Made by a program: the position numbers and the translations under genes
Shown: positions 31,815-41,550 of the stretch, piece by piece
Position numbering within the stretch: position 1 is the first letter of the stretch
Layout: every line of letters begins with the position of its first letter
Notes under the pieces: generated by a model
Databases searched by the model: none
Seen by the model: only the letters and a program-made list of their open reading frames with translations
What the model was told of the DNA's origin: nothing
Assembly (NCBI RefSeq): GCF_900110995.1
Contig: NZ_FOJF01000001.1
Coordinates: 637,199 to 701,198 of the forward strand
Length of the DNA: 64,000 nt
Source of the DNA: Chitinophaga sp. YR573
GTDB taxonomy: Bacteria > Bacteroidota > Bacteroidia > Chitinophagales > Chitinophagaceae
Direction of reading: 5' to 3'

Positions 31815-33068
31815 ATGCAGGGTAGTTATTCAAAAGATATAGCCCATTTTCATATCGTTGGTATCAACTATAAGAAAACAGATGCTGCTATAAGAGGATC
31901 GTTTGCTATTAATCAGTCACAATACCAGCACTTGCTGGAAGATGCGAAAGCTATACACATAGATGATGTGTTCGTGCTTTCCACCTGTAACAGAACTGAG
32001 ATCTACGGCTTTGCCGAAGATCCTCAACAACTGGTAGAGTTGGTTTGCCGCGAAACAGATGGTGATTGCAATCTGTTCAGTCAGCTCTCATACATCAAAT
32101 CAGGGGAAGAAGCCATCAGGCACCTTTACCAGGTAGGCACAGGACTGGATTCCCAGATCCTGGGCGACTATGAGATCATCGGCCAGATACGTACCGCTAC
32201 AAGATTCGCCAAAGAAAATGGTTGCCTCGGTGGCTTCCAGGAAAGGCTGATCAATAGTGTGTTACAGGTATCAAAACTGATCAAGAACGAAACAAGTCTC
32301 AGTGCCGGCACCGTCTCCGTTGCCTTTGCCACCGTAAGATTACTGGAACATAAAGTACCGGATATCCTCAATAAAAAGATATTACTGGTAGGTGTTGGTA
32401 AAATTGGTCGTAATACCACCAAGAACATGATGGATTACCTGGGCGTGAAACAAATCACTCTCGTAAACCGTACCGCCACTGTAGCAGCAGAATTTGCAGG
32501 ACAACATGGCCTTCGTTATGCGCCTTTTGAACAACTGGCAGAAGAGTTACAGGCCGCAGACATCATATTAGTGGCGTCCAATGCACCTGAACCCACCATA
32601 TTACCTGCTCATTTCACCAATTCATCTTCTAAACTGATCATAGATCTCTCCATTCCATTCAACGTTGCTCCTGAAGTAAATGATCTGCCACATGTAGAGC
32701 TGATCAATGTGGATGAATTATCCAAGATTCAGGATGAAACGTTGCAGATGCGTTTGCAGGAAGTGCCTAAAGCACAGGCAATTATCGGAGAGCATATGAC
32801 AGAGTTCCTTTACTGGTACAAGATGCGCAAACATGCCGTAGTGCTGAAAGCAGTAAAAGATAAACTACACGAAATCCACACAAAAGAAATACAACAACAA
32901 AAGAACGGGGCTCAATATAACCTGGAAGATGTGGAAGCAGTGTCTTCCCGTATCATTCAGAAAATGATCAACCTGATGGCCGGAAAAGTGCGCAAGGAAA
33001 CAGATAAGAGCGATCAGTACATTGCGATGATCAACGATATTTTTGAGACAGGCGTTAACCAGGAATAA
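31815..33068 (+). CDS. hemA: Glutamyl-tRNA reductase
   Basis: Reduces Glu-tRNA(Glu) to glutamate-1-semialdehyde with NADPH, the first committed step of C5 tetrapyrrole synthesis. 417 residues. The catalytic Cys is in VLSTCNRTEIYGF (about 53), then LDSQILGDYEIIGQIR, ALKNETS-like LIKNETSLSAGTVSVAF, and the NADPH fold KILLVGVGKIGRNTTKNM. It is the first gene of the seven-gene haem operon and is 3 nt from hemC. Feedback control acts on this enzyme in many bacteria. Confidence 0.97.
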   Translation: MQGSYSKDIAHFHIVGINYKKTDAAIRGSFAINQSQYQHLLEDAKAIHIDDVFVLSTCNRTEIYGFAEDPQQLVELVCRETDGDCNLFSQLSYIKSGEEAIRHLYQVGTGLDSQILGDYEIIGQIRTATRFAKENGCLGGFQERLINSVLQVSKLIKNETSLSAGTVSVAFATVRLLEHKVPDILNKKILLVGVGKIGRNTTKNMMDYLGVKQITLVNRTATVAAEFAGQHGLRYAPFEQLAEELQAADIILVASNAPEPTILPAHFTNSSSKLIIDLSIPFNVAPEVNDLPHVELINVDELSKIQDETLQMRLQEVPKAQAIIGEHMTEFLYWYKMRKHAVVLKAVKDKLHEIHTKEIQQQKNGAQYNLEDVEAVSSRIIQKMINLMAGKVRKETDKSDQYIAMINDIFETGVNQE

Positions 33069-33071
33069 AAC

Positions 33072-33986
33072 ATGAACAAAGAGATAAGGATAGGTACCAG
33101 GGAAAGTCAGCTGGCCTTATGGCAGGCAAATAAGGTAAAAGACCTGCTGGAAGCACAGGGTTATACCACTGTGCTGGTGCCCATCAAAAGTGAAGGAGAT
33201 ATCGACCTGGTAACTCCGCTGTATGAAATAGGAGTACAGGGTATTTTCACCAAAAGCCTTGACATCGCCTTACTGAACGGCCGCATAGATATTGCCGTAC
33301 ATTCTCTCAAAGATGTTCCTACTCAATTACCGGAAGGTATCGTACAGGCTGCGGTGCTGGAAAGAGGTCCTGTAAAGGATTTACTGGTATATAAAAATGA
33401 TCTTTCTTTTCTTGATAATACCATAGCAAATATTGCTACCAGCAGTGTAAGACGCAAAGCGCAATGGTTACGTAAATATCCTCAGCATCAGCTGCATAAC
33501 CTGCGCGGGAATGTAAATACCCGTTTGCAGAAGTTAGCAGCAGAGAACTGGGATGGTGCCATCTTTGCTACTGCCGGACTGGAAAGAATCGGTGTACGCC
33601 CTGCAAATTCAATAGAATTAGACTGGATGCTGCCTGCTCCTGCACAAGGTGCAGTAGTAGTGGTATGCCGTGGAGAAGATGATTATTGCAGACAGGCATG
33701 CTCTCCGTTAAATGATTTAACAACTGCATTATGCACACGTATTGAAAGGGATTTTTTACGTACGCTCATGGGCGGATGTACCACTCCTATCAGTGCTTAT
33801 GCTTTCATTGAAGATAATACCATTATTTTCTCCGGAGAATTATGCAGTCTTGACGGTACGGAACTCCTGTCCATACAGGAAGAGGCCAGCCTGGCACAGG
33901 CGGCCACAGTGGGTATCAGCGCAGCTGAGAAGATCCTGGCACAGGGCGGCGATAAAATCGTAGCACAGATAAGAAATGCAGGTTAG
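33072..33986 (+). CDS. hemC: Hydroxymethylbilane synthase (porphobilinogen deaminase)
   Basis: Joins four porphobilinogens into a linear tetrapyrrole. 304 residues. It opens IRIGTRESQLALWQA. The active-site block VHSLKDVPTQLP (about 77-88), the NLRGNVNTRLQKL arginines and the dipyrromethane-carrying Cys in MGGCTTPISAYA (about 236) are all present. The 3' end overlaps hemD by 11 nt. Confidence 0.97.
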   Translation: MNKEIRIGTRESQLALWQANKVKDLLEAQGYTTVLVPIKSEGDIDLVTPLYEIGVQGIFTKSLDIALLNGRIDIAVHSLKDVPTQLPEGIVQAAVLERGPVKDLLVYKNDLSFLDNTIANIATSSVRRKAQWLRKYPQHQLHNLRGNVNTRLQKLAAENWDGAIFATAGLERIGVRPANSIELDWMLPAPAQGAVVVVCRGEDDYCRQACSPLNDLTTALCTRIERDFLRTLMGGCTTPISAYAFIEDNTIIFSGELCSLDGTELLSIQEEASLAQAATVGISAAEKILAQGGDKIVAQIRNAG

Positions 33987-34647
33987 CATCTTAAGTACGA
34001 AAGAATTACCTCTGTCACTGCTCGCAGCAGCAGCAGAACAAGGTATGGATATTACAGTTGCTCAGTTCATTCACATACAGCCCGTTGCTGCTACATACAG
34101 CGTACCGGAAAACAGTGTAGTCATATTTACCAGCGCAAATGCAGTGAATAATGTACGGCTGATACATCCAGGCTGGCAGATCTTCTGCCTGGGTGGAGCC
34201 ACACTGGAAGCCTTACTGGCAAGACGCCCGGATGCGCAGGTAACAGCTACTGCTTCCAATGCTGCAACACTGGCAACCCATATCATAGAACAGGGCAATA
34301 TCAGCGATGTTGTTTTCTTCTGTGGTAATATACGCCGGAACGAGCTGCCCGACCTGTTACATCAACACCATATCAATGTACAGGAAATAGTTGTCTATGA
34401 AACGATAGAAGTGCCAGCGGTTACAACAAACATTTATGACGGCATTTTCTTTTTCAGTCCAAGTGGCGTAAGAAGTTATTTTACAGTGAACACATTACCT
34501 GCAAACACAGTCTGTTTTGCTATCGGTAATACCACTGCTGCCACATTAAAAGAATATACTACCAATAAAATTATTACCAATCCGGATGTACCTTCGGCAG
34601 CGCAGATGCTACAAACGGCTATATCTTATTTTAACAACATCAACTGA
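33976..34647 (+). CDS. hemD: Uroporphyrinogen-III synthase
   Basis: Closes and inverts the linear tetrapyrrole to uroporphyrinogen III. 223 residues. The family is weakly conserved in sequence, but several of its blocks are present: [13 protein letters not shown] (about 47-59), [17 protein letters not shown] (about 112-128), ETIEVP, and [14 protein letters not shown] (about 156-169), then [15 protein letters not shown]. Its place between hemC (11-nt overlap) and hemE (5-nt gap) supports the call. Confidence 0.92.
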   Translation: MQVSILSTKELPLSLLAAAAEQGMDITVAQFIHIQPVAATYSVPENSVVIFTSANAVNNVRLIHPGWQIFCLGGATLEALLARRPDAQVTATASNAATLATHIIEQGNISDVVFFCGNIRRNELPDLLHQHHINVQEIVVYETIEVPAVTTNIYDGIFFFSPSGVRSYFTVNTLPANTVCFAIGNTTAATLKEYTTNKIITNPDVPSAAQMLQTAISYFNNIN

Positions 34648-34652
34648 TACAA

Positions 34653-35681
34653 ATGAGTGCATTGAAGAATGACCTTTTGCTGAAAGCTTTACGCGGAGAA
34701 ACAACAGAACGTACACCTGTATGGATGATGCGTCAGGCTGGCAGATACCTGCCTGATTACATTAAATTACGGGAAAAATATTCCTTCTTCGAACGTTGTA
34801 TGAAACCCGAACTGGCTACCGAAATCACTGTGATGCCGGTATACCAGGTAGGTGTAGATGCAGCCATCATCTTTTCAGATATACTGGTTGTTCCACAGGC
34901 AATGGGGATGGAAGTGCAGCTGATAGAAAAAACAGGCCCGGTATTACCAGACCCTATCAAAAGTGCAGAAGACCTGAAACGCCTCGTAGTACCTGATGTA
35001 AAGGATACATTACACTATGTATTTGATGCACTGAGCCTGACGAAAAAAACACTGGATGGCGCTGTACCCCTGATCGGTTTTGCCGGCTCTCCATGGACAC
35101 TGTTGTGTTATATGGTTCAGGGTAAAGGCTCTAAAACATTTGATGCTGCCAAAGCATTCTGTTATCAGCAACCTGCTGTAGCACATAAACTGTTACAGAT
35201 GATCACAGATACCACCATTGCTTACCTGAAAGCACAGGTAGAAGCAGGGGCCGACTGTGTACAGCTATTTGATTCATGGGGAGGGTTATTAAGTCCGCAG
35301 GACTTTGAAACATTCTCCCTCTATTATATGCGGCAGATTGTTGCTGCTGTGAAAGATGCGGCTCCCGTAACCGTATTTGCCAAAGGTGCCTGGTTTGCAC
35401 TGGAAGAAATGGCAGCAACAGGTGCTAACTGCCTGGGAATCGACTGGTGCATACAGCCTCAGCGTGCAAGACAGTTTGCCGGTAACGACGTTACTTTACA
35501 GGGTAACTTTGACCCAGCCAAATTACTGGCTCCTATCCCGGAAATTAAAAAAGCCGTGAAGGAAATGATGGCCGGTTTTGGTAACCATCGCTACATTGCT
35601 AACTTAGGTCACGGTATTCTGCCGAATGTGCCTGTAGATCATGCAAGAGCATTTGTGGATACTGTAAAGGAATATAAATGA
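34653..35681 (+). CDS. hemE: Uroporphyrinogen decarboxylase
   Basis: Removes the four acetate carboxyls of uroporphyrinogen III to give coproporphyrinogen III. 342 residues, complete. The signature [15 protein letters not shown] (about 22-36), [15 protein letters not shown], the [16 protein letters not shown] block, the [12 protein letters not shown] motif and the C-terminal [19 protein letters not shown] are all present. The ATGA at its stop overlaps the hemF start by 4 nt. Confidence 0.98.
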   Translation: MSALKNDLLLKALRGETTERTPVWMMRQAGRYLPDYIKLREKYSFFERCMKPELATEITVMPVYQVGVDAAIIFSDILVVPQAMGMEVQLIEKTGPVLPDPIKSAEDLKRLVVPDVKDTLHYVFDALSLTKKTLDGAVPLIGFAGSPWTLLCYMVQGKGSKTFDAAKAFCYQQPAVAHKLLQMITDTTIAYLKAQVEAGADCVQLFDSWGGLLSPQDFETFSLYYMRQIVAAVKDAAPVTVFAKGAWFALEEMAATGANCLGIDWCIQPQRARQFAGNDVTLQGNFDPAKLLAPIPEIKKAVKEMMAGFGNHRYIANLGHGILPNVPVDHARAFVDTVKEYK

Positions 35682-36589
35682 GTATCAAAGAGAACTTTAT
35701 AGCGCTGATACAGCGGTTACAGAACGAGATCTGTGCTGCATTGGAAGAAGTGGACGGGAAAGCGAAATTCCGTGAAGACCGCTGGGAACGCCCCGGTGGT
35801 GGTGGCGGTATTTCCCGCGTCATCGCAGATGGCGCTGTGATTGAAAAAGGTGGTGTAAATACATCTGTTGTACATGGACAATTGCCTGAACTGATGGCTA
35901 AACAGTTTGGTGTAACCGAAGCTCAGTTCATGGCCTGTGGCGTATCACTGGTCATCCATCCCATCAATCCTTTTGTACCTACTGTTCATGCTAACTTCCG
36001 TTACTTTGAACTGTATGATGAACAGGGTAATCTGAAAGACAGCTGGTTTGGTGGCGGAGCAGATCTCACCCCTTATTACCTGGATGAAAAAGATGGTATT
36101 CACTTTCATCAGACATTTAAAAATGCCTGCGATCCTTTCGGAAAAGAATTATATCCTCTCTATAAAAAACATTGCGACGAATACTTTGTAAACAAACATC
36201 GTAATAACGAAGCAAGAGGAATAGGTGGTATATTTTACGATTATCTGCGCCCGACAGCAGAACGTACTGCAGAAGATCTCTTCAACTTTGCTAAAGCAAA
36301 CGGAGAAGCATTTATACACGCTTATCTGCCTATAGTAAATAAAACAAAAGATCTTCCTTATACAGCTGCTCAGAAAGACTGGCAGGAATACAGACGCGGA
36401 CGTTATGTAGAATTTAACCTGATCCATGACAGAGGAACCTTGTTTGGTTTAAAGACGAACGGAAGGATAGAATCTATTTTAATGAGCCTGCCTCCGAGAG
36501 CCCGCTGGGAGTATGATTATCATACAGTACCCGGTAGCCCGGAAGCCAAACTGGAAGAATATCTCAAGCCCAGGGAATGGGCCGTATAA
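35678..36589 (+). CDS. hemF: Oxygen-dependent coproporphyrinogen III oxidase
   Basis: Uses O2 to decarboxylate two propionates to vinyls, giving protoporphyrinogen IX. 303 residues. The family blocks [14 protein letters not shown], the [10 protein letters not shown] stretch, [24 protein letters not shown] and [16 protein letters not shown] are present, with the C-terminal [11 protein letters not shown]. It is translationally coupled to hemE. No oxygen-independent hemN is seen in the window, so haem synthesis from this locus depends on oxygen. Confidence 0.97.
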   Translation: MSIKENFIALIQRLQNEICAALEEVDGKAKFREDRWERPGGGGGISRVIADGAVIEKGGVNTSVVHGQLPELMAKQFGVTEAQFMACGVSLVIHPINPFVPTVHANFRYFELYDEQGNLKDSWFGGGADLTPYYLDEKDGIHFHQTFKNACDPFGKELYPLYKKHCDEYFVNKHRNNEARGIGGIFYDYLRPTAERTAEDLFNFAKANGEAFIHAYLPIVNKTKDLPYTAAQKDWQEYRRGRYVEFNLIHDRGTLFGLKTNGRIESILMSLPPRARWEYDYHTVPGSPEAKLEEYLKPREWAV

Positions 36590-36608
36590 CCATCATAAAA
36601 TACAAATC

Positions 36609-37580
36609 ATGATACGCAGAAACAGGATTTTGAGGACATCTCCGGCCATCCGTGCGATGGTAGCAGAGACCATACTAAGGCCCGGCGATTTTATCGCTCC
36701 CTTATTTATCGTTGAAGGAGAGAATGTGAAAGAAGAGATCAGTTCAATGCCAGGTTATTTCCGCCATTCGCTGGACCTCACCGTAAAAGAAGTGAAAGAA
36801 CTGTGGAGCATGGGAATTAAGAGTGTACTGCTGTTTATCAAATGCGCGGATGAATTAAAAGATAATAAAGGAACGGAAGCAGTAAACCCTGATGGGTTAA
36901 TGCAACGTGCCATTAAAGCCATAAAAAATGCCATTCCCGAGATGATAGTGATGACGGATGTGGCGCTGGACCCCTACTCTACCTACGGCCACGATGGTAT
37001 TGTAGAAGGCACACAGATCGTGAATGATGTAACAGTAGAAGTACTATCGCGCATGAGCCTCAGCCATGCAGAAGCAGGAGCAGATTTTGTAGCACCCAGC
37101 GATATGATGGACGGCAGAATTTTATCTATCCGTAATACCCTTGAACAGAATAACTTTACCAACGTTGGCATTATGGCATACAGTGCCAAATATGCATCCT
37201 GCTTCTACGGGCCTTTCCGTGATGCACTGGATTCTGCACCTGGTTTCGGAGATAAGAAAACATACCAGATGGATTATGCGAATTCCCGCGAATCTATCAA
37301 GGAAACACTGATGGATATTGAGGAAGGAGCAGATATCGTGATGGTGAAACCAGCGCTGGCTTACCTGGATATTATCAGGATCATCAAAGATCGTGTAACA
37401 GTACCGGTAAGTGCTTATCATGTAAGTGGTGAGTATGCAATGGTGAAAGCAGCCGCTAAAATGGGATGGCTGGACGAAGATAAAGCGATCCTGGAAATCA
37501 TGACCAGCATCAAACGTGCGGGTGCAGATCTGACAGCTACTTATTTTGCAAAAGATGCGGTGCGGTTATTGCAATCATAA
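36609..37580 (+). CDS. hemB: Delta-aminolevulinic acid dehydratase (porphobilinogen synthase)
   Basis: Condenses two ALA into porphobilinogen. The ATG at 36609 (MIRRNRILRTSPAIRAM) is the right start; the frame is open further up but inside hemF. 323 residues. The Schiff-base lysines are in YSAKYASCFYGPFRDA and MVKPALAYLDII. The metal site reads DVALDPYSTYGHDGI: the Cys ligands of Zn-type enzymes are replaced by Ala/Asp, which is the Mg-dependent form. It follows hemF by 19 nt. Confidence 0.97.
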   Translation: MIRRNRILRTSPAIRAMVAETILRPGDFIAPLFIVEGENVKEEISSMPGYFRHSLDLTVKEVKELWSMGIKSVLLFIKCADELKDNKGTEAVNPDGLMQRAIKAIKNAIPEMIVMTDVALDPYSTYGHDGIVEGTQIVNDVTVEVLSRMSLSHAEAGADFVAPSDMMDGRILSIRNTLEQNNFTNVGIMAYSAKYASCFYGPFRDALDSAPGFGDKKTYQMDYANSRESIKETLMDIEEGADIVMVKPALAYLDIIRIIKDRVTVPVSAYHVSGEYAMVKAAAKMGWLDEDKAILEIMTSIKRAGADLTATYFAKDAVRLLQS

Positions 37581-37586
37581 AATACA

Positions 37587-38882
37587 ATGAACACCATGTA
37601 CAATCTGAGTAAAACATTATTTGAGAGGGCACAAAGAGTTATCCCGGGTGGCGTTAATTCACCGGTGCGTGCGTTTAAAGGTGTAGGCGGTACGCCCATT
37701 TTCATGAAGAGCGCCAAAGGTGCTTACCTGTATGATGTAGATGGCAACACCTACATAGATTACATCAATTCATGGGGTCCTATGATCCTGGGTCATGCAT
37801 ATGAACCAGTGGTGAAAAAGATTCAGGAATATGCCACCTACTCTACTTCTTTCGGCGCCCCTACGGAGCTGGAAACACAGATAGCAGAACTGATTGTGCG
37901 CATGGTGCCTAACATAGATCAGGTACGTATGGTGAATTCAGGAACGGAAGCCTGTATGTCTGCTTTAAGAGTAGCAAGAGGATTTACCGGCCGCAATAAA
38001 TTCATCAAATTTGAAGGTAATTATCATGGTCATGCAGACGCATTTTTAGTGAGTGCAGGAAGTGGTGTGGCTACACTTGATATACAATCTGTTCCGGGTG
38101 TTACGCAAAGCGTTGCAGCAGACACCCTGACAGCCCCTTATAATAATTTACCGGCAGTAGAAAAACTGGTAGCAGAATTTCCAGACCAGATTGCAGCTAT
38201 CATCGTAGAACCGGTAGCAGGTAACATGGGCTGTATCCTGCCACAGCCGGGCTTCCTGGAAGGCTTGCGTGCGGTATGTGATGCCAATAATATCCTGCTG
38301 ATTTTTGATGAAGTAATGACAGGTTTCAGGTTGGCAAGAGGTGGTGCACAAGAACTGTTTAATATTAAAGCAGATTTGGTTACCTTTGGCAAGATTATTG
38401 GCGCAGGTATGCCGGTGGGCGCCTTTGCCGGACGCAGTGAAATTATGCAACATGTAGCACCTGTTGGTAAGATATACCAGGCAGGAACTTTGAGCGGCAA
38501 TCCGATTGCCATGATAGCAGGATATACTTTACTAAAGACATTGGACGAAAACCCGGATATATACCGGCAGCTGGCGGAAAAAGGAGCTTATCTGTCAGGT
38601 GGAATACAATCCGCATTAAGTGCAGCAGGCATTGTTCATCAGGTAAATAACCTTGGGTCTATGTTGAGTGTTCATTTCGCAGAATATCCTATCATTAATT
38701 TTGATGCAGCATCCGGAGCCAACAATGAATTATTTAAACGCTTCTTTCATGCAATGCTGGAACGTGGTATTTATCTTCCGCCATCTGCTTTTGAAAGCTG
38801 GTTTATCAGTAACGCTTTAACAATCGAAGATATGGACAAGACAATAGCAGCTGTAAAAGATGCTATATCTGTCATCAAATAG
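37587..38882 (+). CDS. hemL: Glutamate-1-semialdehyde 2,1-aminomutase
   Basis: A PLP enzyme that turns glutamate-1-semialdehyde into ALA, the second step of the C5 route. 431 residues. Class III aminotransferase features: [20 protein letters not shown] (two parts), [33 protein letters not shown] and the PLP Lys in [16 protein letters not shown] (about 270). ATG codons at 37587 and 37596 are both plausible. It is the last gene of the haem operon, ended by a GC-rich terminator. Confidence 0.97.
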   Translation: MNTMYNLSKTLFERAQRVIPGGVNSPVRAFKGVGGTPIFMKSAKGAYLYDVDGNTYIDYINSWGPMILGHAYEPVVKKIQEYATYSTSFGAPTELETQIAELIVRMVPNIDQVRMVNSGTEACMSALRVARGFTGRNKFIKFEGNYHGHADAFLVSAGSGVATLDIQSVPGVTQSVAADTLTAPYNNLPAVEKLVAEFPDQIAAIIVEPVAGNMGCILPQPGFLEGLRAVCDANNILLIFDEVMTGFRLARGGAQELFNIKADLVTFGKIIGAGMPVGAFAGRSEIMQHVAPVGKIYQAGTLSGNPIAMIAGYTLLKTLDENPDIYRQLAEKGAYLSGGIQSALSAAGIVHQVNNLGSMLSVHFAEYPIINFDAASGANNELFKRFFHAMLERGIYLPPSAFESWFISNALTIEDMDKTIAAVKDAISVIK

Positions 38883-38912
38883 TTAACAATTCAAATCCTG
38901 TGCAGAGTGGAG

Positions 38913-38941
38913 AAACGCCCCGGTCAAGTGCCGGGGCGTTT
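38913..38941. terminator. Bidirectional terminator after hemL
   Basis: A GC-rich 11-bp stem AAACGCCCCGG/CCGGGGCGTTT with a 7-nt loop, followed by TTATTTTTAT; it also serves the converging hydrolase gene. Confidence 0.95.
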
Positions 38942-38946
38942 TATTT

Positions 38947-39735
38947 TTATTTCTTTGTATTTGAAAAGAGCCATTTCAATAACCCTGGTTCTGCAAAAAC
39001 ATTATCCCAGCTGTTATGTCCTACTCCGGGATATTCTGTATACTGCACATCCGCATGTAATGCTTTTAATGCTTTATAATAATCCTGAGAAAAAGTAACC
39101 GGTACTACAGGGTCTGCACCACCATGGAAAATCCATACAGGTATCTTTGCAAACTTTTTAGCACTTGCTGCATCCCCTGCTCCGCAGATAGGGAAACCTG
39201 CTGCCCATACTTTCGGATAACGGGCCAGCAAATCAAATGTTCCCATACCACCGAGAGACAATCCACCGATGTATACCTTTTTACTGTTTATTTTATGGGT
39301 ACTTAACAGGCTGTCTACCAGCGACTTTACTAACTGTCCGGGAGTTGGCTGACGATCAGTCTCCAGGAATGCCAGTCCTGTTACTTTACCGTTGCTGTCC
39401 CTGTTCAGATGAAGAGGTGCCCATGTAGAATCCGAAGGGCATTGCGGGAAGATCACAAAAGCAGGATATTGACTGCGCAGGGAATCCTGCAGGAATAAAC
39501 TCCCACCGTGTAATAACTGGGCAGCATTATCACTGCCTCTTTCTCCTGCACCATGCAGGAAAATTACCAGCGGATAAGACTTGTGGATATCATAATTGAG
39601 AGGAGCGAGCATACGGTAGCGCAGCGTATCTCCGTTATGAATATATGTTTCGTGGCTATAAGCACTGTAATCCTGTGCCTGTGCAAACAACTGCATACAC
39701 AGAAAGATAAATAGGTAACAAAGCGTTTTCATCAT
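38947..39735 (-). CDS. Secreted alpha/beta hydrolase (esterase / PHB-depolymerase-like)
   Basis: 262 residues with a signal peptide (MMKTLCYLFIFLCMQLFAQAQ). The alpha/beta-hydrolase features are complete: YPLVIFLHGAGERGSDN for the oxyanion region, nucleophile elbow GGLSLGGMG (about 152-160), acid in HGGADPVVPV (about 206-215) and catalytic His in PGVGHNSWD (about 240-248). This combination is found in Bacteroidetes phospholipase/carboxylesterase and feruloyl-esterase-like proteins. It sits behind a glycosyltransferase and a methyltransferase gene with a 28-nt gap, and may share their transcript. Confidence 0.85.
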   Translation of the reverse strand: MMKTLCYLFIFLCMQLFAQAQDYSAYSHETYIHNGDTLRYRMLAPLNYDIHKSYPLVIFLHGAGERGSDNAAQLLHGGSLFLQDSLRSQYPAFVIFPQCPSDSTWAPLHLNRDSNGKVTGLAFLETDRQPTPGQLVKSLVDSLLSTHKINSKKVYIGGLSLGGMGTFDLLARYPKVWAAGFPICGAGDAASAKKFAKIPVWIFHGGADPVVPVTFSQDYYKALKALHADVQYTEYPGVGHNSWDNVFAEPGLLKWLFSNTKK

Positions 39736-39763
39736 GGAATGTTTTTCCCAAGATAATAATAAC

Positions 39764-40555
39764 CTAGTACTTCAGTATGAAATGCTGTTTGATTTTCATG
39801 TCCGGACGGAAAAATACGAGTCCTATGAAAAACAGGTCTATGGTGAAGGTGACCCTTGGATGCTGTTGTATGGTATGCCAGGCTGCTTCCATATCCGGTG
39901 TCCAGTGAATATCATCAAAGATAAACAGGGACTCATTATGCGCTTTGCCCAGGCACTGTTCAAAATATTGTAATGTTGGTGCAGAACGATGATTACCATC
40001 GATATATACATAGTCCAGCCTGGGAACATCCTCTAATACGGTGGGTAATACCGTATCAAAGTTGCCTATATACTGTTTGATATTGTGTAACTGTAAAGCC
40101 TTGAAATTCTGCGCTGCACGGGCAGCAATGTTAGGACATCCTTCTATCGTGATCACTTTGGCAGTGGGATCGGCCTTAGCCATATAAGAGGTAGACATGC
40201 CCATAGAAGTACCCAGCTCAAGCAGGTATTCCGGTTCATAATATTTGATCAGCCTGTAAAAAAGCTGGCCGTACTTAGCAGGTTTGGCTGCGTTACGGGT
40301 AATATCTCTCACTTTCCGCTCTGTACCACTGTTTATCAGGGAACCAGCACCCAGGTCTGTTACCTGTAAGGTTTCATCACTTTTCAGCAGGGACTTGCGT
40401 ACCTGTTCAATTTCCTTAAAGGCTGCCGGTTTCTTTTTATCGCGCAGAATCTCATCTACCAGTGTATATACAAAGGGAGAATGCACATCATGGCGGTTGC
40501 CGGCAGTAAAATAGTAATGCAGGTATTTCTTAGCTAATTCCCACTGTAAGCCCAT
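39764..40555 (-). CDS. Class I SAM-dependent methyltransferase
   Basis: 263 residues, cytosolic. The SAM-binding motif is LLELGTSMGMSTSYMA (about 115-130), followed by VITIEGCPNIAARA (motif II acidic residue) and LDYVYIDGNHRSAPTLQYF (about 176-194). This layout is that of the O-methyltransferase-like family with the IDGNH metal/acidic motif. The substrate is unknown. It lies 5 nt behind the glycosyltransferase gene, so a role in glycan or lipid modification is possible, by inference only. Confidence 0.85.
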   Translation of the reverse strand: MGLQWELAKKYLHYYFTAGNRHDVHSPFVYTLVDEILRDKKKPAAFKEIEQVRKSLLKSDETLQVTDLGAGSLINSGTERKVRDITRNAAKPAKYGQLFYRLIKYYEPEYLLELGTSMGMSTSYMAKADPTAKVITIEGCPNIAARAAQNFKALQLHNIKQYIGNFDTVLPTVLEDVPRLDYVYIDGNHRSAPTLQYFEQCLGKAHNESLFIFDDIHWTPDMEAAWHTIQQHPRVTFTIDLFFIGLVFFRPDMKIKQHFILKY

Positions 40556-40560
40556 AAGGG

Positions 40561-41301
40561 TTAATTATAGATTTTTGCTTTTATCAGTCCCCATTTATGT
40601 AAACGGTGCTGTAATGATACACGCAATACCCCTAATCCGTAAATACTGCTGCGTTTGAAGTTAATGCTGGAAGCTTCATCGAAATACTTGGTAGGGCAGG
40701 TTACCTCTCCTATCTCGTATCCTTTCATGAAAATCTGTGATAACATCTCATTATCAAAGATGAAGTCGTCACTGTTGGCCATGTAGTCGATATCCCTCAG
40801 TACTTCTCCGGAGAAAGCCCTGTAACCGGTGTGATATTCACTCAGTTTCTGCCCGATGAGGATATTCTGAGCCAGGGTGAGGAAACGGTTAAATACGTAC
40901 TTATAACCCGGCATACCACCTTTTAAGGCGCCTTTGCCCAGAATCCTGGAACCCAGCACAACAGGGTATACTTCGTTGGCAATAATGGTGCTCATAGCCA
41001 TGATCAGCTTGGGAGTATATTGATAATCAGGGTGTAACATGATTACAATATCAGCGCCCAGCTCTAATGCCTTGTTATAGCATGATTTCTGGTTCCCACC
41101 ATACCCTTTGTTATTATCGTGACGGATAATATGCCTGATACCCAGCTGTTTACCAACATTTACCGTCTCGTCCTTACTGGCATCATCTACCAGTACCACG
41201 TCGTCCACGATATCCATTGGTATCTCCAGGTAAGTTTTTTCCAGTGTTAGAGCTGCGTTATATGCCGGCAATACCACCACTATCTTCTTATTATTTAACA
41301 T
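40561..41301 (-). CDS. Family 2 glycosyltransferase (polyprenyl-phosphate sugar synthase-like)
   Basis: 246 residues, GT-A fold. The nucleotide-sugar site reads VVVLPAYNAALTLEKTY, VDDASKDET (about 38-46) and HPDYQY for the metal-binding acidic motif (about 93-98), then YHTGYRAFS with the acceptor region. It has no membrane helices, as in DPM1-like dolichyl/undecaprenyl-phosphate mannosyl- or glucosyltransferases. It is first in the gene group with the methyltransferase, with a -7 box just upstream at 41322. Confidence 0.88.
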   Translation of the reverse strand: MLNNKKIVVVLPAYNAALTLEKTYLEIPMDIVDDVVLVDDASKDETVNVGKQLGIRHIIRHDNNKGYGGNQKSCYNKALELGADIVIMLHPDYQYTPKLIMAMSTIIANEVYPVVLGSRILGKGALKGGMPGYKYVFNRFLTLAQNILIGQKLSEYHTGYRAFSGEVLRDIDYMANSDDFIFDNEMLSQIFMKGYEIGEVTCPTKYFDEASSINFKRSSIYGLGVLRVSLQHRLHKWGLIKAKIYN

Positions 41302-41321
41302 GAAAGTGGATAATTTGGCTG

Positions 41322-41329
41322 CAAAGGTA
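41322..41329 (-). promoter_or_regulatory. -7 box for the glycosyltransferase operon
   Basis: CAAAGGTA on the + strand reads TACCTTTG on the - strand, an exact TAnnTTTG match 20 bp ahead of the ATG. Confidence 0.6.
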
Positions 41330-41374
41330 ATAAAGTAGTTGAAAGACTGACAATTTCAACTTATTATAAATTGT

Positions 41375-41382
41375 TATCTTTG
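41375..41382 (+). promoter_or_regulatory. -7 box with long leader before the secreted coiled protein
   Basis: TATCTTTG is an exact TAnnTTTG match, 168 bp ahead of the ATG at 41551. The leader of about 160 nt contains GCATGC palindromes and no recognised riboswitch. Confidence 0.5.
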
Positions 41383-41550
41383 CACCGGAAAGTTTTTTGG
41401 CACCATATTTTCTTAGCTTTTTGTTATTGAAATGCGTGCATAGCATGCAAAAAACACTTACAGGTCGAAACTGGGGGCTGTGTATTTACCAGCCTACCTA
41501 AGAAGTCGCACCCTACAGTGAATGAATTTGCACTTAAACCAGGCAACAAC

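Noticed and set aside
36513-36608. N-terminal extension of hemB inside hemF
   Set aside because: HemB proteins begin close to the RRNRILRTSP block; the extension lies in hemF coding sequence.
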